From Lentzea tibetensis (GTDB lineage: Bacteria; Actinomycetota; Actinomycetes; Mycobacteriales; Pseudonocardiaceae), in contig NZ_VOBR01000002.1 in NCBI RefSeq assembly GCF_007845675.1, forward strand, positions 124,001-188,000: a stretch of DNA of 64,000 bases, written 5' to 3'. Of the stretch, positions 1-7,174 are shown one piece after another. A program made the translations under genes and the position numbers. Below the pieces are notes generated by a model. It did not search any database and was not told where the DNA came from. It was given only the letters and a program-made list of their open reading frames with translations. Numbering within the stretch: position 1 is the stretch's first letter; every line of letters starts with the position of its first letter.

Positions 1-793
1 TGCCGGGAGCGGCGGTGCAGGCCACGACGCGCAGATCGCTGCCCGGCGCGATGAGCACGTCACAGTCGAGGGTGAGCGTTCCCACGTCCGGGTGGCCGAT
101 GGTCTTGGTGTCGGTCTCGTGCACACCCACGATTCCGGTGTCCCACAGGCGTTCGAAGGCGGTGCTGGCGTCGCGCAGGTCCTTGATCAGGGAGCGCAAG
201 GCGGTGTCGGCGGGGTAGCGGGCGGTGGCCGCTCGGAGGTCGGCGACGACGGCCGCCTCGAAGCGAGCAAGCTGCGCGGGGGTGTGGCTGACTCTGCCGG
301 GCAGTCCGGTGAAGTGGCGCCACACGACGTTGCGCTCCCGTCCCCGCTGCGCGGACGGGTCGCCGAACAGCGCGGACCACAAGGGGTTCCAGAGGATCAG
401 GTTCCAGGCGGCGTCGTGCACGCTCAGCGGTGTGCCGTCCAGCTGGTCGAGCAGCCGGTGGACGCCTGGGGGGATGTGGGCGGACAGCCGTCCGGGGCCG
501 GGCGGCCGGTGCCCGGCGAGCAGGAACAGGTGCTCGCGCTCGGCCGCGGACAGTCGCAGGGCGCGGGCCATCGCGGACAGGACCTGCGGGGACGGCGACG
601 TGGCCCGGCCCTGTTCCAGGCGGACGACGTAGTCCACCGACAGTCCGGCGAGCTGCGCCAGCTCCTCGCGCCGCAGCCCGGCGGCTCGGCGGACGCCGCC
701 GACGGGCAACCCGACGGCCTCAGGCAGTGTTCGGTCACGCCAGCCGCGCAGCGCCCTGCCCAGGTCCTTGCCCGCGTTCTCCGATGCGTTCAC
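1..793 (-). CDS. MmyB-type XRE family transcriptional regulator (3' end cut by window)
   Basis: A minus-strand reading frame opens at a GTG at 793 and stays open to the window edge (264 codons seen). The first ~75 residues form a Cro/C1 helix-turn-helix: RREELAQLAGLSVDYVVRLEQG is typical of this class, here given by its core LAGLSVDYVVRLEQG. The rest matches the MmyB-like ligand-binding domain, with the recognisable stretch DAAWNLILWNPLWSALFGDP. Such proteins are known as cytoplasmic repressors that bind fatty-acid-like or other small ligands and often control a divergent oxidoreductase. That is the arrangement here, with an SDR at 924. No ATG is available near the N-terminus, so the GTG is preferred. 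The C-terminus is missing only because the window starts. Confidence 0.85.
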   Translation of the reverse strand, partial: MNASENAGKDLGRALRGWRDRTLPEAVGLPVGGVRRAAGLRREELAQLAGLSVDYVVRLEQGRATSPSPQVLSAMARALRLSAAEREHLFLLAGHRPPGPGRLSAHIPPGVHRLLDQLDGTPLSVHDAAWNLILWNPLWSALFGDPSAQRGRERNVVWRHFTGLPGRVSHTPAQLARFEAAVVADLRAATARYPADTALRSLIKDLRDASTAFERLWDTGIVGVHETDTKTIGHPDVGTLTLDCDVLIAPGSDLRVVACTAAPG

Positions 794-828
794 CTCTGCA
801 GTATCCGGCTGTCGTGCCGGAACAGCCT

Positions 829-866
829 GGTACTGGCAGTCCACAGGCAAAGGACGGTACTGCCTG
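829..866. promoter_or_regulatory. Repeated operator-like elements between MmyB regulator and SDR
   Basis: Two copies of GGTACTGSCWG start at 829 and 856, 27 bp apart. The second is also the right arm of an inverted repeat CAGGCA-N11-TGCCTG (844-866). They lie between the divergent starts at 793 and 924, where a regulator of this family is expected to bind. Binding is inferred. Confidence 0.4.
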
Positions 867-923
867 TTCGTTCCGGGTGCGGCCACGGTGGAGACCACAA
901 CACCGACTCCCCGGAGGCAAGAC

Positions 924-1619
924 ATGACCACCACACTGATCACCGGAGCGAACAAGGGCTTGGGCTTCGAGACCGCCCGTCGCCTCATCGCCTTGGGGCA
1001 CACCGTCTACATCGGGGCGCGCGATCCTGAGCGCGGCCAGGAGGCAGCCTCGAGGCTGGGCGCCCGCTTCGTTCAGATCGACGTGACCGACGAGGACTCC
1101 GTCAAGGCCGCCGCCGAGGTCGTCCGTCGGGACGCTGGCAGCCTCGACGTCCTGATCAACAACGCCGGGATCGCGGGCGCGGGAAAGCCGGTCGGCGAGG
1201 TCACCGCGCAGGACATGCAGACCGCCTACGACACCAACGTCTTCGGCGTCGTGCGCGTCACGCACGCTTTCCTGCCACTGCTCGAGACCGGCGCCACGGC
1301 GGTCGTCGTCAACGTCAGCAGCGGCCTGGGATCACTGGCGGCGACGACCGACCCCGACCGCGTCGAGTACCACGTGGCGTTGCTGGACTACAACTCCTCC
1401 AAGACCGCCCTCGTCATGATCACCTCGCAGTACGCCAAGGCATTTCCGGCCATCCGGTTCAACGCCGTGGATCCCGGCTACACCGCCACCGATCTCAACG
1501 GCCACCAGGGCACCAGCACCGTCGAGGAGAGCGCGGACATCATCGTCCGCATGGCCACCATCGGTGCCGACGGCCCGACCGGCGGCTTCTTCGACAAGGA
1601 CGGCCCGGTCGTCTGGTAG
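924..1619 (+). CDS. SDR family NAD(P)-dependent oxidoreductase
   Basis: A 231-residue classical short-chain dehydrogenase/reductase. The Rossmann glycine motif TGANKGLG is at residues 7-14, NNAG at 79-82, the catalytic Ser near 132 and YNSSK (Tyr156, Lys160) follow in order. The TGANKGLG form and overall length resemble carbonyl-reductase-like SDRs. The ATG at 924 is chosen because a GGAGG-like ribosome site (911-917) precedes it and the fold starts at once; an upstream in-frame extension to 768 would run through the promoter. It is transcribed divergently from the MmyB-type regulator and is its probable target. Substrate unknown. Confidence 0.88.
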   Translation: MTTTLITGANKGLGFETARRLIALGHTVYIGARDPERGQEAASRLGARFVQIDVTDEDSVKAAAEVVRRDAGSLDVLINNAGIAGAGKPVGEVTAQDMQTAYDTNVFGVVRVTHAFLPLLETGATAVVVNVSSGLGSLAATTDPDRVEYHVALLDYNSSKTALVMITSQYAKAFPAIRFNAVDPGYTATDLNGHQGTSTVEESADIIVRMATIGADGPTGGFFDKDGPVVW

Positions 1620-1957
1620 CTCGTTCCGCGGCGCCGTCCAGCTGTCGCTGGGCTTCTGATCGCGGCATGTTGCCTGATCAGAGGGGCTTTCTCGTGTCTC
1701 TAGTTCGATCATGATCCCGATCTTGCTGGGGACCATTTGGAGGCCTGAGTGACCAACTTAGTGACAACGGTTCTAGCTGGCCGCAGGGAAGACGCCGTCG
1801 CTGGACTGTCTACTGTGGCTTGATCAGGTCGTCCTACAGGCCGTCAGAGAAAAAATCGCAACGGGACGCAACGCGACGTGACGGGCCTGGCCTGCGGAAA
1901 TCGGCGTGCGAAGGCCGGTCGCGGAAGCAGCTCCGCGACCGGCCTGAATCGCCCGAC
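1620..1957. other. Intergenic region downstream of SDR and kamA
   Basis: About 340 bp between convergent genes. It holds the kamA terminator hairpin at 1912-1945. The rest (roughly 1640-1860) is less GC-rich than its surroundings and shows no credible reading frame, RNA gene or repeat that I recognise. Confidence 0.6.
1912..1945 (-). terminator. Hairpin terminator of kamA
   Basis: A perfect 14-bp stem (AGGCCGGTCGCGGA at 1912-1925 pairs with 1932-1945) with a 6-nt loop lies 12 bp past the kamA stop. The U-tract is weak, as is common in high-GC actinomycetes. Confidence 0.75.
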
Positions 1958-3337
1958 TTACTGGTTGGCCCACCAGTTCTGGCCGGTCTCGCCGAGCGTG
2001 GAGATCGGGTCGTAGTAGGGGTACTGGCGGTCCAGGGCCTCGGGGTCTTCGAGCTCGATCCCGGTGCGGTAGTTCTTGGTCCAGTAGGAAATGCCCAGCT
2101 CGCGGTCGTAGGAGGCGAGTTGGTGCACCCACCGCTTCCCGACGTAGGGCACGTCGCACACGATGCGCGGTGTCGCGTACCCGGGCAGGTAGCCCATGAT
2201 CGCGTGCTGGAGCTCCTGTGCCTCCCAGACGGCGACGCGCCAGTGTTCGGCGTTGGGGATCATGTCGCACATGTAGAAGTAGTACGGCAGGATGTTCGCT
2301 TCCCCTTGCAGGGCGAAGCAGAGGTCCAGCAGGTCGTCGGAGGTGGCGTTGACGCCCTTCATCAGCACGCCCTGGTTGCGCACGTCGCGCACGCCGACTT
2401 CGAGTGCGGTGCGCGCGGCCTCGGCAACGAGGGGCGTGACGGACTGGGCGTGGTTGACGTGGGTGTGGATCGCGAGGTTCACGCCGCGGCGTGAGGCGGT
2501 GCGGGCGACGCGCTCCAGGCCCTCGACGACGCGGGGCTGGAGCCAGTGCTGTGGCAGGCCGGCGAGTGCCTTGGTGGCGAGGCGGATGTCGCGGACGGTG
2601 TCGATGTCCAGCAGGCGCATGAGGAACGACTCGAGTTGTGGCCACGGCACGTTGGCGACGTCGCCGCCGGAGACGACGACGTCGCGGACGCCGGGTGTGC
2701 GCTTCAGGTAGTCGATCATCTGGTCCTGGCGGTCGACCGGCTTGAGCGACAGCTTGTGCTTGTCGATCAGCGGCGTGGAGTTGCCGACGAGGTCCATGCG
2801 GGTGCAGTGCCCGCAGTACTGCGGGCACGTCGACACCATCTCGGCCAGCACCTTGGTCGGGTAGCGGTGGGTCAACCCCTCGACGACCCACATCTCGGCC
2901 TCGTGCAGCGAGTCGCGCTGCGAGTGCGGGTGGCTCGGCCACTGCGGGTCGCGGTCCGACGCGACCGGGATCATGTAGCGGCGGATCGGGTCCGCGTAGA
3001 ACGCCTCGGTGAACTCGTCGGCTGACGCCGTCGGCGCGCACGTGTTGAGCATCTGCGGCGGCATCAGCATCGACATGGTCGCCATGGCCGTCTGGTCGGC
3101 CTCGAGGTCGGCGTAGAACGCCTCGGAGAGCAGGTCGCCCATGACCTTGCGCAGCTGGCGGATGTTCTTCACGCAGTTCACGCGCTGCCACTGGGCGTCG
3201 CGCCACTGCGCCTCCGTCACGTCCTTCCAGCCGGGGAAGCGCCGCCAGTCGGGCTCCACCAGCTCCTTGCGGACGTACGTGTACGGCTGGCGGTCCAGCC
3301 GCTCCAGCGCGGGTGCGACGTCATGCAGCGCAGTCAT
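1958..3337 (-). CDS. kamA: Lysine 2,3-aminomutase (KamA family radical SAM enzyme)
   Basis: A 459-residue PLP- and [4Fe-4S]/SAM-dependent enzyme that moves the alpha-amino group of L-lysine to C3, giving beta-lysine. The radical-SAM cluster motif CPQYCGHC (CxxxCxxC, Cys171/175/178) is intact. VVSGGD (about 221-226) fits the SAM-binding GGE/GGD motif, and a C-terminal DVPYVGK (about 394-400) is in the position of the PLP lysine segment of the family. The length is slightly above the clostridial enzyme (about 416). It is encoded opposite to and 2.8 kb from kdd-kamD-kamE-kal, which supports a role in lysine breakdown rather than antibiotic side-chain supply. A terminator follows the gene, and the promoter region carries palindromes also seen near kdd. 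Confidence 0.87.
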   Translation of the reverse strand: MTALHDVAPALERLDRQPYTYVRKELVEPDWRRFPGWKDVTEAQWRDAQWQRVNCVKNIRQLRKVMGDLLSEAFYADLEADQTAMATMSMLMPPQMLNTCAPTASADEFTEAFYADPIRRYMIPVASDRDPQWPSHPHSQRDSLHEAEMWVVEGLTHRYPTKVLAEMVSTCPQYCGHCTRMDLVGNSTPLIDKHKLSLKPVDRQDQMIDYLKRTPGVRDVVVSGGDVANVPWPQLESFLMRLLDIDTVRDIRLATKALAGLPQHWLQPRVVEGLERVARTASRRGVNLAIHTHVNHAQSVTPLVAEAARTALEVGVRDVRNQGVLMKGVNATSDDLLDLCFALQGEANILPYYFYMCDMIPNAEHWRVAVWEAQELQHAIMGYLPGYATPRIVCDVPYVGKRWVHQLASYDRELGISYWTKNYRTGIELEDPEALDRQYPYYDPISTLGETGQNWWANQ

Positions 3338-3362
3338 CCGTACTCCCTGGCGTCGAGGTTGC

Positions 3363-3404
3363 GTGAAGATATCTTGTCATATGACCTCTTGGCCGTAAAT
3401 ATTT
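3363..3404. promoter_or_regulatory. Palindromic AT-rich control region of kamA
   Basis: Two perfect 10-bp palindromes abut here: AAGATATCTT (3366-3375) and GTCATATGAC (3376-3385). AAATATTT follows at 3397-3404. They sit 25-70 bp upstream of the kamA start, between kamA and the divergent fxsA. The segment GTGAAGATATCTTGTCAT (3363-3380) is nearly repeated upstream of kdd (6118-6136), suggesting a common regulator (inference). Confidence 0.5.
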
Positions 3405-3445
3405 CGTCACGGGAGCAATCCACGGGCACAGAGCGTTAAGGGGAT

Positions 3446-3919
3446 ATGCCAGTCTTCGTGCTCCTGCTCGCCGGCGTCGTCGCCGAGATCGCCGTGCTCA
3501 TCGCCGTCGGTCAGGCCATCGGCGTGCTCTGGACGCTGCTGCTCCTGATCCTCGGCACCGTCGTCGGCGTGCAGCTCATGCGGCGCGAGGGCTCGCGGAC
3601 GATGGTCGCGTTCACCGAGGCGCTGCGGACGCGCCGCGTGCCGCACCAGGAGATGGCGGACGGCGTCCTCATCGCCGCCGCGGGCGTGCTGATCATGGTG
3701 CCGGGGTTCGTCAGCGACGTGGCCGCGTTGTTCCTGCTGTTCCCGCCGACGCGGCGGCTGATCAGCCACCGGATGGCCATCAGGGCCGAGGCGCAGGCGC
3801 TGCGGTTCGAGCACGAGCGCCGCTTCGGTGCCACGCCCGGTGTCGTGGACGGTGAGGTCGTCTCCGAGGAACCCGTCGTGATCGTCGAACAGCGCCGCGA
3901 GCTGCCACCTACGATCTGA
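3446..3919 (+). CDS. fxsA: FxsA family membrane protein
   Basis: A 157-residue inner-membrane protein. Hydrophobic helices are at about residues 3-20, 25-45 and 73-95, and the middle has the family pattern of a GxxxG-type turn followed by MVPGFVSD. FxsA-type proteins are small membrane proteins, first known from E. coli, where overexpression suppresses phage T7 exclusion; their molecular role is unclear. An AAGGGGA ribosome site precedes the ATG. It is divergent from kamA, and 3 bp separate its stop from the GNAT gene, so the two are likely cotranscribed. The C-terminal ~40 residues are charged and probably cytosolic. Confidence 0.8.
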   Translation: MPVFVLLLAGVVAEIAVLIAVGQAIGVLWTLLLLILGTVVGVQLMRREGSRTMVAFTEALRTRRVPHQEMADGVLIAAAGVLIMVPGFVSDVAALFLLFPPTRRLISHRMAIRAEAQALRFEHERRFGATPGVVDGEVVSEEPVVIVEQRRELPPTI

Positions 3920-3922
3920 CCT

Positions 3923-4495
3923 GTGGAGATTCGCGCCTACGAACCCGCTGACCTCGGCGAGGTGTACGAGATCTGCCTGTTCACCGGCAACGGCGGGCGC
4001 GGCGCCCAGCACGAGTTCGACGACCCGATGCTGCTCGGCCACGCGTTCGCCGCTCCCTACGCGGCACTGCACCCCGAGCTGGCGTTCGTCAGCGTCGACG
4101 GCGAAGGCGTGAGCGGCTACGTGCTCGGCGCGCTGGACACCGAGGAGTTCGAGGAACGCCTGGAGCGCGAGTGGTGGCCCCCGGCCCGGCAGCAGTACCC
4201 GGAGACGGACAACCGGGTGGTCCAGCACATCCACCACCCGCCGCGCACCGACCTCGACCTGGTCCAGCGCTACCCGTCGCACCTGCACGTCAACCTGCTC
4301 GCCAGAACCCGCGGACAGGGCGTGGGCGCCGCGCTCGTCGACACCCTGCTCGACGCGCTGGCGCAGCGGGGATCACGCGGCGTGCACCTGCACGTGCGGC
4401 ACCACAACACCCACGCCATCGGCTTCTACCGGCACCTGGGCTTCACCGAGGTCGAGAGCACCCCGGAGAAGCTCGTCTTCGGCAAGCTCTTCTAA
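3923..4495 (+). CDS. GNAT family N-acetyltransferase
   Basis: A 190-residue acetyl-CoA-dependent acyltransferase. Acetyl-CoA motif A is clear near the C-terminus (RGQGVGAALVDTLL, about 132-145), followed by the HNTHAIGFYRHLGF motif B. The mid region with a conserved YPSHLHVNLL stretch resembles the acetyltransferase-like family related to bacterial/eukaryotic O-GlcNAcase C-terminal domains, so the acceptor cannot be named. It starts with GTG three bases after fxsA. Its stop overlaps the convergent QueA-like stop by 4 bp. Proximity to kamA could hint at acetylation of beta-lysine, but nothing in the sequence shows this. Confidence 0.8.
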   Translation: MEIRAYEPADLGEVYEICLFTGNGGRGAQHEFDDPMLLGHAFAAPYAALHPELAFVSVDGEGVSGYVLGALDTEEFEERLEREWWPPARQQYPETDNRVVQHIHHPPRTDLDLVQRYPSHLHVNLLARTRGQGVGAALVDTLLDALAQRGSRGVHLHVRHHNTHAIGFYRHLGFTEVESTPEKLVFGKLF

Positions 4496-5442
4496 GGCAG
4501 GAACAGCATCGAGTCGCCGAACTCGTGCCACAGGTACCGCTCCCGCACCGCCTCGTCGTACGCCGCCGCGACCAGCGACGTTCCCGCCACCGCCTCCAGC
4601 AGCCCCAAGTGCGACGCCTCCGGCGCGTGCAGGCCGGTGATCAACCCGGTCACCAGCTGCGCGGGCCGGTCCGGCCCCAGCACGAGGTTCGTCCACCCGG
4701 ACAGTCCGTACTCGAGGGTGGACTCCAGCGCCCGCACGACGGTCGTCCCCACCGCCACCACGCGACCGCCGGCCAGCCTGGTCGCCTCGAGCAGCCGCGT
4801 CGTCGGCAGCGGCACCGAGTACCGCTCCGGCATCGGCGGCTCGTGCGACTCCGGTGACGACACCCCGGTGTGGAGCACCAGCGGCGCGACCGTCACACCG
4901 CGCGTCATCAGCCGCACCAGCAGTCGCGACGTGAACGGCCTGCCCGCCGACGGCATCTCCGCGCTGCCCGGCGCGTCGGCGTAGACGGTCTGGTACTCGG
5001 ACAACGGGTACGAACCCGCCAGGTACGAGTAGCGGATCGGACGGCCGTGCGCGCGCAGGAAGGCGACGGGTGCGACGGACGGCGTCACGACCGCCCGCCA
5101 CAGCCGCGGCGACCCCAGGTGCGGCTCGACGAGCCGCAGGAAGTGCCCGTCCGGCAACGAGATCACCTGGCCGGGAGAACACGACAGGTCAGGGCCGTCC
5201 GGCAGTCGCACCTCGACCACCCACGACCCGTCGTCGAGCCAGGTCGACACGTGCACCCGTCCGAGCGCGGCGGGCAGCGTGGCGGAGGTGTTCACGACGA
5301 GCAGGTCGCCCGGTGCCAGCGGCAGGTCGCGGAACCGGTGGTGCGACAGCCCGGACGGCCGCGCCACCAGCAGCCGCACCGAGTCGCGCGGCGACGTGGG
5401 CGCGATGGCCGAGCTGCCCGGCGGCAGCGCGAACGTGATCAC
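4492..5442 (-). CDS. S-adenosylmethionine:tRNA ribosyltransferase-isomerase (QueA)-like protein
   Basis: A 316-residue QueA-family protein. Family motifs are present in order: LLVVNTSATLPA near residue 47, GRPIRYSYL, EMPSAGRPFT (about 163-172), LHTGVSSPESHEPPMPE and VVAVGTTVVRALES, ending with HEFGDSMLFL. In queuosine-making bacteria QueA transfers the ribosyl of SAM to preQ1-tRNA. Queuosine synthesis is generally absent from actinomycetes, no tgt/queC/D/E/F lies nearby, and this copy is shorter than the typical ~345 residues, so the true substrate is open. A GTG start overlaps the TGA of the upstream SDR by 4 bp (GTGA), indicating translational coupling. Confidence 0.8.
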   Translation of the reverse strand: MITFALPPGSSAIAPTSPRDSVRLLVARPSGLSHHRFRDLPLAPGDLLVVNTSATLPAALGRVHVSTWLDDGSWVVEVRLPDGPDLSCSPGQVISLPDGHFLRLVEPHLGSPRLWRAVVTPSVAPVAFLRAHGRPIRYSYLAGSYPLSEYQTVYADAPGSAEMPSAGRPFTSRLLVRLMTRGVTVAPLVLHTGVSSPESHEPPMPERYSVPLPTTRLLEATRLAGGRVVAVGTTVVRALESTLEYGLSGWTNLVLGPDRPAQLVTGLITGLHAPEASHLGLLEAVAGTSLVAAAYDEAVRERYLWHEFGDSMLFLP

Positions 5443-6038
5443 GAGTACCTGCCGCTCGGCCGGTCCGACTCGATCAGGTCGATCAGCCGCGGCACCACCG
5501 TCTCCGGTGACGGCCGGTCGGAGATGTCCTCGCCGGGGAAGGCCTCCTGGTGCATGGCGGTGTTCATGTCGCCCGGATCGAACGAGTAGATCCGCAGGTC
5601 GGGGTGCTCGACAGCGAGGACGGCTGTGAGCTGGTCCAACGCCGCCTTCGACGAGCCGTAACCGCCCCAGCCCTCGTAGGCCTCGACGGCCGCGTCGGAC
5701 GAGATGTTCACGACCGTCGCCGGCCGGACCAACTGGATCAGCGCCAGCGGTGCGAGCGCGTTCACCGCGTACACGTGCGCCAGCTCGTCGAGCGGGTAGT
5801 CGAGCAGCCCGGACAGGCCGGGCCCGAGCACGGACGCGTTGTTGACGAGCAGGTCGAACGGTCCGGCGGCGGCCAGCGCCGCGCGGTGGGCGGGGTCGGC
5901 GACGTCGCCGACGATGATCTCCGGTACGTCGGACGGATGGCGGGCGTCCACGACCACGCGCCAGTCGCGGCGCCGCAGTTCCGCGGCCAGCGCGCGGCCC
6001 AAACCGCGCGAGCCGCCGGTGACCAGTGCAGACTTCAT
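5439..6038 (-). CDS. SDR family oxidoreductase
   Basis: A 199-residue short-chain dehydrogenase with TGGSRGLG at residues 7-14, NNAS in place of NNAG, and YGSSK as the catalytic Tyr-Lys motif. It is shorter than the usual ~250 residues, trimmed after the helix that follows the active site. The internal ATG at 6038 is preferred to 6062 because the nucleotide-binding strand begins directly after it. It is the first gene of a two-gene unit with the QueA-like gene (GTGA overlap) and is divergent from kdd. Substrate unknown; a link to queuine-like chemistry or lysine breakdown is only positional. Confidence 0.8.
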   Translation of the reverse strand: MKSALVTGGSRGLGRALAAELRRRDWRVVVDARHPSDVPEIIVGDVADPAHRAALAAAGPFDLLVNNASVLGPGLSGLLDYPLDELAHVYAVNALAPLALIQLVRPATVVNISSDAAVEAYEGWGGYGSSKAALDQLTAVLAVEHPDLRIYSFDPGDMNTAMHQEAFPGEDISDRPSPETVVPRLIDLIESDRPSGRYS

Positions 6039-6117
6039 GCCACCATCGTCAAACCTCGACATGACTAGAGGTCAAGCGGTATTCGGTGGTGAGGCTTGCG
6101 GGATCTCAGGGCTCCAC

Positions 6118-6136
6118 GTGAAGATATTGCTGTCAT
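6118..6136 (+). promoter_or_regulatory. Candidate operator upstream of kdd, matching kamA region
   Basis: GTGAAGATATTGCTGTCAT lies 26 nt before the kdd start. It differs from the kamA element at 3363-3380 only in the two or three central bases, and lies at nearly the same distance from the start codon (25 nt there). Shared regulation is inferred. Confidence 0.45.
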
Positions 6137-6162
6137 CCCGACTTCGACCGAAGGATTTACAC

Positions 6163-7173
6163 GTGAGCGCGTACGGCCTGCATCGCGTCATCGAACCGTC
6201 CGGCGTCCTGCCCCAGCAGGCGTGGCGGCTCGACGCGGACCCCGCGCCGCACGCTGACGAGGTCGTCGTCGCCGTCGAGCGGCTGAACCTGGACGCCGCG
6301 TCGTTCCGCCAGCTGCGCGAGGAGCACGGCAGCGGCGACCGGGTCCGCGAGGCCGTCCTGGAGATCATCCGGGAACGCGGCAAGATGCAGAACCCGGTCA
6401 CCGGCTCCGGCGGCATGCTGCTCGGCACCGTCCTCGAGGTCGGGCCGGACTCGCCGCTCGGGCTGAAGGCGGGCGACCGGGTCGCCACGCTGGTCAGCCT
6501 GACCCTCACCCCGCTGCGCGTCACCGACGGCCTGCAGGACTGGAGCGGTGAGGACGAACAGGTCCCGTGCCGCGGCACGGCCGTCCTCTTCGGACGGTCG
6601 ATCGCCGCGAAGCTGCCCGACGACATGCCGCACGAGCTGGCGCTGTCCGTGCTCGACGTGTGCGGCGCTCCCGCGCTCACCGACCGCGTCGTGCGGCGCC
6701 GCGCGAACCCGTCGGTGCTGGTCCTCGGCGGTGGCGGCAAGTCGGGCTCGCTGTCCTTGGCCGCCGCGCGGCAAGCAGGCGCGTCCCGGCTGGTCGCGCT
6801 CGTGCCGACCGAGCGCGAAGCCGCCCAGGTCCGCGCGGCCGGGCTCGCCGACGAGGTCGTGATCGCCGACGCGCGCAACCCGGTCGCCGTCGCGGACGCG
6901 GTCGGCAAACCGGTCGACGTCACCGTCGTCTGCGTGGACGTGTCCGGCTGCGAGCACGGTGCGATCCTCGCCACGGCCGACGGCGGCACCGTGATCTTCT
7001 TCTCCATGGCGACGTCCTTCAGCGCCGCCGCGCTCGGTGCCGAAGGCCTGGCCGCGGACGTGGAGATGCTGGTCGGCAACGGGTACGTGCCCGGACACGC
7101 CGAGTTCGCGCTCGACCTGCTGCGCACGCAGCCGGGTGTGCGGGCACTGTTCGAGCAACGGCAGACTGCGTGA
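6163..7173 (+). CDS. kdd: L-erythro-3,5-diaminohexanoate dehydrogenase
   Basis: A 336-residue MDR-like NAD-dependent enzyme that oxidises 3,5-diaminohexanoate to 5-amino-3-oxohexanoate, step three of beta-lysine breakdown. A central Rossmann motif (VLVLGGGGKSG, about residue 186) follows an N-terminal GroES-like portion with DEVVVAVERLNLDAASFRQL. The KMQNPVTGSGGMLLGTV stretch is characteristic of Kdd proteins. The GTG at 6163 has an AAGGA site at the right distance; the longer open frame upstream would run through the promoter. It is the first gene of a five-gene operon; the next gene starts 1 bp after its stop. Identity rests on motifs plus the kamDE-kal context. Confidence 0.85.
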   Translation: MSAYGLHRVIEPSGVLPQQAWRLDADPAPHADEVVVAVERLNLDAASFRQLREEHGSGDRVREAVLEIIRERGKMQNPVTGSGGMLLGTVLEVGPDSPLGLKAGDRVATLVSLTLTPLRVTDGLQDWSGEDEQVPCRGTAVLFGRSIAAKLPDDMPHELALSVLDVCGAPALTDRVVRRRANPSVLVLGGGGKSGSLSLAAARQAGASRLVALVPTEREAAQVRAAGLADEVVIADARNPVAVADAVGKPVDVTVVCVDVSGCEHGAILATADGGTVIFFSMATSFSAAALGAEGLAADVEMLVGNGYVPGHAEFALDLLRTQPGVRALFEQRQTA

Positions 7174-7174
7174 C

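Noticed and set aside
1740-1860. Possible remnant of a mobile element around GTGACCAACTTAGTGACAAC
   Set aside because: The near-repeat is short, there are no terminal inverted repeats, target duplications or transposase residues.
1958-3337. KamA as supplier of beta-lysine for a peptide antibiotic
   Set aside because: No NRPS or beta-lysine-ligating gene is present, while kamDE, kdd and kal are.
3923-4495. GNAT as beta-lysine N-acetyltransferase (AblB) making N-acetyl-beta-lysine osmolyte with KamA
   Set aside because: The protein is much shorter than AblB, shows features of another GNAT group, and the rest of the locus degrades beta-lysine.
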